DNA of 64,000 bases from Montanilutibacter psychrotolerans (GTDB lineage: Bacteria > Pseudomonadota > Gammaproteobacteria > Xanthomonadales > Xanthomonadaceae): NCBI RefSeq assembly GCF_003719825.1, contig NZ_RIBS01000010.1, positions 1 through 64,000 of the forward strand, read 5' to 3'. Shown in pieces: positions 59,644-64,000 of this stretch. The stretch's first letter is position 1. Every line of letters begins with the position of its first letter. A program made the position numbers and the translations under genes. The notes beneath the pieces were generated by a model that was not told the DNA's origin, made no database searches, and worked only from the letters and a program-made list of their open reading frames with translations.

Positions 59644-60147
59644 TCAAGGCCCCTCCGACGACGCCCCTGGAACACCCCCCTGAACGCACCGACAGGCGCT
59701 GACGCGGGAGCCGCATCAAAGGTTTGCATGAGTCGAAACGACGAGACATCGGATATCTGCTTCCAGCACTCACCGTTTCATCGCGACACTTCATCAGGTT
59801 ATGGCCCGTCGCGGCATCAGATTTTCCCTACCTGGTAGCGTTCGCAGCCGTTGGCTCGAGAGCGACCGGCGTCCACACAGGGCGAAAATTGTCCGGTTGC
59901 CTGACGACCTTGCCGCGCCCGGACCGCCGCTACCTCAAGCCGCTTTTCGCGCAAATGCGATCGGGCCCCTGCGCAGACGGACAGATGAGAGTCTCTTTCG
60001 CCATCCGGCCTTCCCGCCATCCAGCAGCCGTGACCGCGATCAACCAACACGTCGATCGCAGGCCACGCGTTGTGTCGCGATTCGGTCACATCACCGCAAA
60101 ACGGTCGACGCAGACTCCGGTGCTTCATCGACGCTAGCGAGCACGCC
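59644..60147. other. 500-base intergenic region without convincing genes
   Basis: Open frames exist on both strands, but none has good codon structure, a ribosome site or a recognisable product. It probably contains the promoters of the divergent exported protein and the phospholipase gene. No repeat or hairpin stands out. Confidence 0.5.
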
Positions 60148-62307
60148 ATGGTTTCCGAACGCCGTCGCCATTTCCTGAAGCTTTCCGCGACGGCGGCGGC
60201 CGGCGCGATGGGGCTGCCGCTGTTTCCGAAGATCATCCGCGACGCGCTGGCCGTGCCGCCGGCGGTGGTCACCGGCACGATCCAGGACGTGCAGCACGTG
60301 GTGGTTCTGATGCAGGAGAACCGATCGTTCGACCATTACCTGGGCGCGCTTCGCGGCGTGCGCGGTTTCGACGACCCGCGGCCGATCCCGCTGCCCGGCG
60401 GCAAGACGGTCTGGCAGCAACCGCGCATCAAGGGCAGCAACAAGTTCGTGCTGCCCTTCCGCCTGGACACCGACACCACCGGTGCGCAATGCCTTGCCGA
60501 CATCGACCACAGCTGGAAGGGTTCGCATACGTTGTGGAAGGACTACAACGCGTGGGTGCAGACCAAGAGCGCGTTCTGCATGGGCCACTTCACCCGAGCC
60601 GACCTGCCGTTCTACTACGCGCTGGCCGATGCGTTCACCGTCTGCGATGCCTACTACTGCTCGCACCACGGCCCCACCAATCCCAATCGCATGCACCTGT
60701 TCACCGGCACCAGCGGCATGACCGTAGGCGACTTCGGTGCGCAGGCGGTGAACAACGCCGACGACGGCAACTGGACGGCGGACATGGCGCGGGATAATCC
60801 CAACTTCGCCGGCCACCGCTGGAGCACCTACGCCGAACGCCTGCAGGCGGCCGGCGTGAGCTGGAAGGTCTATCAGGAGCACGACAACTACGGCGACAAC
60901 TCGCTGGCGTACTTCAAGAACTTCCGCAACCTGGATCGCACCGGCGACCTGTACCGGCGCGGCCGCGACATGGTGCCCGGATCGAACGCGGACAACGCCG
61001 CCACCTCGCGCGGCGAGCACCTGGTCGCCGCCTTCGCCCGCGATGTGCAGCAGGGCACGCTGCCGCAGGTGTCGTGGCTGGTCGCGCCCTACATCATGAG
61101 CGAGCACCCCGCCGCCACGCCGGCCTATGGTGAGTCGCTGACCGCACGCCTGCTGGCGGCCCTGGCCGCCAATCCCGCGGTGTGGTCGCGCACGGTCTTC
61201 ATCGTGAACTACGACGAGAACGGCGGGTTCTTCGACCACGCCGCACCGCACCTTCCTGCCATCAATGCCAACCTGGGCAAGAGCACCGTCGACACCAGCA
61301 CCGAGAACTACAACGGCGTGCCGGTGGGACTGGGCGTGCGCGTGCCGATGTTCGTGATCTCGCCGTGGAGCAAGGGCGGCTGGGTCAACTCGCAGGTGTT
61401 CGACCACACCTCGGTGCTGCGCTTTCTCGAGCAGCGCTTCGGCGTGATGGAGCCCAACATCAGCTCCTGGCGCCGCGCGGTCTGTGGCGATCTCACCAGC
61501 ACGCTCGAGTTTGCCGATCCCGACACCGCCTGGCCGGCCCTGCCGGACATGCGCGACCGCATCGGCCAGGCCGACGCAACCTGCCGGCTTGCCGCCCCGC
61601 GCGTGCCCTCCCAGCAGACGATGCCACGCCAGGAGCCCGGCCAGCGTCCCGCATGTGCCCTGCCCTACGCGCTGCAGGTCCGCGGCCACGTGGACATCGC
61701 GGCGGGCCGGTTCTGGCTGGACTTCTTCAACACCGGCAGTGCCGGCGCCGGCTTCAACGTGTACTCGGGCAACCGCAGCGACGGCCCGTGGTTCTACACC
61801 GTCGAAGCCGGAAAATCCCTGTCGGACTACTGGAGTGCGGTGTCGGTCACTGCCGGCAAGTACGACCTGCGCGCCTTCGGCCCGAACGGTTTCCTGCGCG
61901 AATTCAAGGGCGACGTGCTGCTGGCCGGTGCCGGACGCGCTCAACCGGAAGTTGAATCGATCTACGACCCGGCCGGCGGTCGCATCATCCTGCGCCTGCG
62001 TAACACAGGCGCCGTCGCCTGCACGCTCACCGTCAGCGCCAACCGCTACAGCGCGGCCGGCGCCCGCACGTACGCGCTGGCCGCGGGCGCCAGCCTGGAT
62101 GACGCCTGGCCCATCGCCGGCGTCGGCCATTGGTACGACCTGAGCGTGACGTCGAATTCCGATGCCGGCTACCTGCGCCGCCTCGCCGGTCACGTCGAAA
62201 CCGGTCTGGCCAGCATCAGCGATCCGGCCATCGGCGCCGGCGTGGAGCACAGCGTCGCGCACACCGCCCTCGTCGATTCGGCGGTGCCGGTGACGTCGAT
62301 GACCTAG
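60148..62307 (+). CDS. Phosphocholine-type phospholipase C (Tat-exported)
   Basis: A 719-residue phosphoesterase-family enzyme (PlcH/PlcN type). The Tat signal is SERRRHFLKLSATAAAGAMG. Active-site blocks are MQENRSFDHYLGALRGVRGF, HGPTNPNRMHLFTGT, NYDENGGFFDH and a C-terminal DUF756-like repeat pair (about residues 505-680). It hydrolyses phosphatidylcholine or sphingomyelin head groups in homologues. The start at 60148 begins the Tat motif. Confidence 0.9.
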   Translation: MVSERRRHFLKLSATAAAGAMGLPLFPKIIRDALAVPPAVVTGTIQDVQHVVVLMQENRSFDHYLGALRGVRGFDDPRPIPLPGGKTVWQQPRIKGSNKFVLPFRLDTDTTGAQCLADIDHSWKGSHTLWKDYNAWVQTKSAFCMGHFTRADLPFYYALADAFTVCDAYYCSHHGPTNPNRMHLFTGTSGMTVGDFGAQAVNNADDGNWTADMARDNPNFAGHRWSTYAERLQAAGVSWKVYQEHDNYGDNSLAYFKNFRNLDRTGDLYRRGRDMVPGSNADNAATSRGEHLVAAFARDVQQGTLPQVSWLVAPYIMSEHPAATPAYGESLTARLLAALAANPAVWSRTVFIVNYDENGGFFDHAAPHLPAINANLGKSTVDTSTENYNGVPVGLGVRVPMFVISPWSKGGWVNSQVFDHTSVLRFLEQRFGVMEPNISSWRRAVCGDLTSTLEFADPDTAWPALPDMRDRIGQADATCRLAAPRVPSQQTMPRQEPGQRPACALPYALQVRGHVDIAAGRFWLDFFNTGSAGAGFNVYSGNRSDGPWFYTVEAGKSLSDYWSAVSVTAGKYDLRAFGPNGFLREFKGDVLLAGAGRAQPEVESIYDPAGGRIILRLRNTGAVACTLTVSANRYSAAGARTYALAAGASLDDAWPIAGVGHWYDLSVTSNSDAGYLRRLAGHVETGLASISDPAIGAGVEHSVAHTALVDSAVPVTSMT

Positions 62308-62394
62308 CCGGGTCGGTGAGACACGTCCGTCCCGGCATGCGGATCCATGAAGCAATCCCGCATGCCGGGACAGCGCGCCCTCCCAAGGCAACTG

Positions 62395-62940
62395 CTACCG
62401 CGTCCCTTCGCCACTCATCGCCTTGTCGTGGCCGGACTGCATTTCGTTTCTGGTCAGGCTGCCATCGCCATCGCCGTCCATCTTGGCGAACATCGATTTC
62501 GAACCGGCAACGTGCTCGTCACGCGACACCATGCCGTCACCGTTGCTGTCGATGGTCTTGATCTTGTCGGCTGAGGACATTCGCTTGTCGCTCTTCAACG
62601 CCGCGTGCGCCGCATCCATCTCGGCTGCGGTGACGCTGCCGTTGCCGTCGGTATCCATCGTGGCGAACATGCTGCTGGCGCCCGCCGCGTGTTCGTCGGC
62701 ACTGACGGCGCCGCTGCCGTCCTTGTCCATCATCGCGAAGTGGTCCGCGACGCCGCCCGAACCGTCCGTGGCGGTGGTGGGTTCGGGCTCCGGCTGCGTC
62801 GCAACGGGCTCAGCCGCGACAACCGGGGAAGTCGGCGGCGCTGTGTCGTCCGTCCGATCGTAGTTGCAGCCAACCACCCCGGTCAGCGCAAGCGACAACG
62901 CGACAATCAGCGCACCGGGCGCGGCCTGTGTGCGGTTCAT
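62395..62940 (-). CDS. EF-hand lipoprotein
   Basis: A 181-residue protein with a lipobox (LTGVVGC, Cys at 25), an Ala/Pro/Glu linker and four calcium-binding EF-hand loops: DKDGSGAVSADE, DTDGNGSVTAAE, DSNGDGMVSRDE and DGDGDGSLTRNE. It is likely a periplasmic calcium-binding protein anchored in a membrane. ATG at 62940. Confidence 0.88.
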   Translation of the reverse strand: MNRTQAAPGALIVALSLALTGVVGCNYDRTDDTAPPTSPVVAAEPVATQPEPEPTTATDGSGGVADHFAMMDKDGSGAVSADEHAAGASSMFATMDTDGNGSVTAAEMDAAHAALKSDKRMSSADKIKTIDSNGDGMVSRDEHVAGSKSMFAKMDGDGDGSLTRNEMQSGHDKAMSGEGTR

Positions 62941-63122
62941 GACCGATCTCCTGGTTCGAACGGCCCGAAGCGTGCACCCGACTGGGTTACGCAGCCGTCA
63001 ATCCGACTTTCTCGCAGTCGTCACGCGCCGCTGCCCGTCTGTGCCAGCGATGGCGGCGATGCCCGCCCCGCACGCGGCCGACAGCCGACGTTATGCTCGC
63101 CAAAACCCAACGGAGCGTCGTC

Positions 63123-64000
63123 GTGCGAGAGCTGTACCCGGAGATCGAGCCCTACCGCACCCACCGTTTCGCCGCCGACGCGCTGCATGAGCTGCACGTG
63201 GAGGAATGCGGCAATCCAGACGGCCTGCCCGTCGTCTTCCTGCACGGCGGCCCAGGTGCAGGGGTCTCGGCCTATCACCGTCGATTTTTCGATCCCGCGC
63301 GCTACCGCATCGTGCTGTTCGACCAGCGCGGCGCCGGCAAGTCCACGCCGCATGCGGAACTGCGCGACAACACCACCTGGCATCTGGTCGACGACATCGA
63401 AGCGATCCGCAAGCACTTCGGCATCCAGCGCTGGGTGGTGTTCGGCGGGTCGTGGGGTTCGACGCTGGCCCTGGCCTACGCGCAAACCCATCCCGAGCGC
63501 GTGATGGGGCTGGTGTTGCGCGGCATCTTCCTGGGCCGCCCGGGCGAACTGCGTTGGTTCAACGAAGCCGACGGCGGGGCCGCCTGGATATTCCCCGAAC
63601 GCTGGGCGCACTACCTGCAGCACATCCCGGAGCAGGAGCACGACAACCTGACCGAGGCCTACTGGCGCCGGCTCAACAGCGAGGACCCCGATGTGCGGCT
63701 CGCTGCCGCGATGGCCTGGGGCGAGTGGGAAGGGGGCAGTACCACCCTGGTGCACGACCCCAACGAACCGGGCAACTTCGAGGACCCGAAGGTGGCCGTC
63801 AGCGTGGCACGCGCCGAGGCGCATTACTTCCGCAATCGCGTCTTCCTCGAACCCGACCAGTTGCTGCGCGACGTCGGTCGCATCCGCCACATCCCGGCCA
63901 CCATCGTGCAGGGACGCTACGACATCATCTGCCCGATGAAGAGCGCCTTCGACCTGGCCAACGCCTGGCCCGAAGCCGACTTCCGCGTGGTGCAGGCCGG
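63123..64000 (+). CDS. pip: Proline iminopeptidase, 3' end outside the window
   Basis: An alpha/beta hydrolase (S33) that removes N-terminal proline. It begins RELYPEIEPYRTHRF, with the oxyanion loop VVFLHGGPGAGVS, LFDQRGAGKS and the nucleophile elbow VVFGGSWGSTLALAYAQ. Catalytic Asp and His would lie near or beyond the window end. I use the GTG at 63123 with GGAG eight bases upstream; an in-frame ATG at 63093 is also possible. The gene is open to the last base. Confidence 0.9.
   Translation, partial: MRELYPEIEPYRTHRFAADALHELHVEECGNPDGLPVVFLHGGPGAGVSAYHRRFFDPARYRIVLFDQRGAGKSTPHAELRDNTTWHLVDDIEAIRKHFGIQRWVVFGGSWGSTLALAYAQTHPERVMGLVLRGIFLGRPGELRWFNEADGGAAWIFPERWAHYLQHIPEQEHDNLTEAYWRRLNSEDPDVRLAAAMAWGEWEGGSTTLVHDPNEPGNFEDPKVAVSVARAEAHYFRNRVFLEPDQLLRDVGRIRHIPATIVQGRYDIICPMKSAFDLANAWPEADFRVVQA

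Noticed and set aside
59724-60137. 137-codon plus-strand frame before the phospholipase
   Set aside because: There is no ribosome site, poor codon structure and no recognisable product.

Overview
The window is GC-rich chromosomal DNA from a gammaproteobacterium. It looks like Xanthomonadaceae/Lysobacteraceae, close to Lysobacter. This is inferred from base composition, the PhoP/PhoQ pair and the many small conserved families (DUF3297, DUF4031, DUF6491-like, RcnB-like, YajD-type HNH). No rRNA or canonical tRNA gene was seen.

Layout. 1-4906: an IS110-type transposase tail, then on the minus strand a PepSY-like protein, PhoP and PhoQ, an arginine-deiminase-related hydrolase and dusA. 4841-6903: a decayed mobile element in dusA, with an att-like copy of the dusA core at its far end. 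It keeps a DNA-methyltransferase tail, a 42-residue ORF, a frameshifted PrtN-like gene and two lower-GC membrane-protein genes. 7009-10407: a secreted galactose-oxidase-type copper radical oxidase with repeated C-terminal domains. 10471-16980: an RNA-repair locus, rtcA, rtcB, an array of Y-RNA-like genes and rsr (Ro60) on the minus strand, with rtcR diverging from a sigma-54 promoter. 16991-29252: a minus-strand cluster with a tandem-HTH LuxR protein, two paralogous repeat proteins of unknown function, a 2797-residue SpvB/RHS-type protein and a last unknown gene. 29458-64000: mostly housekeeping and accessory genes. These include an AlkZ-like glycosylase, an ABC exporter, a SoxR/MFS pair, TetR and LysR regulators with neighbouring enzymes, TrmO, an M29-like lipoprotein, several redox enzymes, a Tat-exported phospholipase C, an EF-hand lipoprotein and a proline iminopeptidase cut by the window end.

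The most interesting region is 12893-13404, between rsr and rtcB. Four consecutive minus-strand RNAs each fold by pairing of their two ends. Each has a lower helix, an AUGCC-like internal loop, an upper helix and then UACA, as expected for Ro60-binding Y RNAs. Two carry a circularly permuted tRNA mimic: T-arm, then an acceptor helix closed by a GNRA tetraloop, then D-arm. One has a reduced version with a UUCG-capped hairpin, and one has no tRNA-like part. With Rsr, the RtcB ligase, the RtcA cyclase and the CARF-sigma-54 regulator RtcR, they form a damage-responsive RNA repair and surveillance operon.
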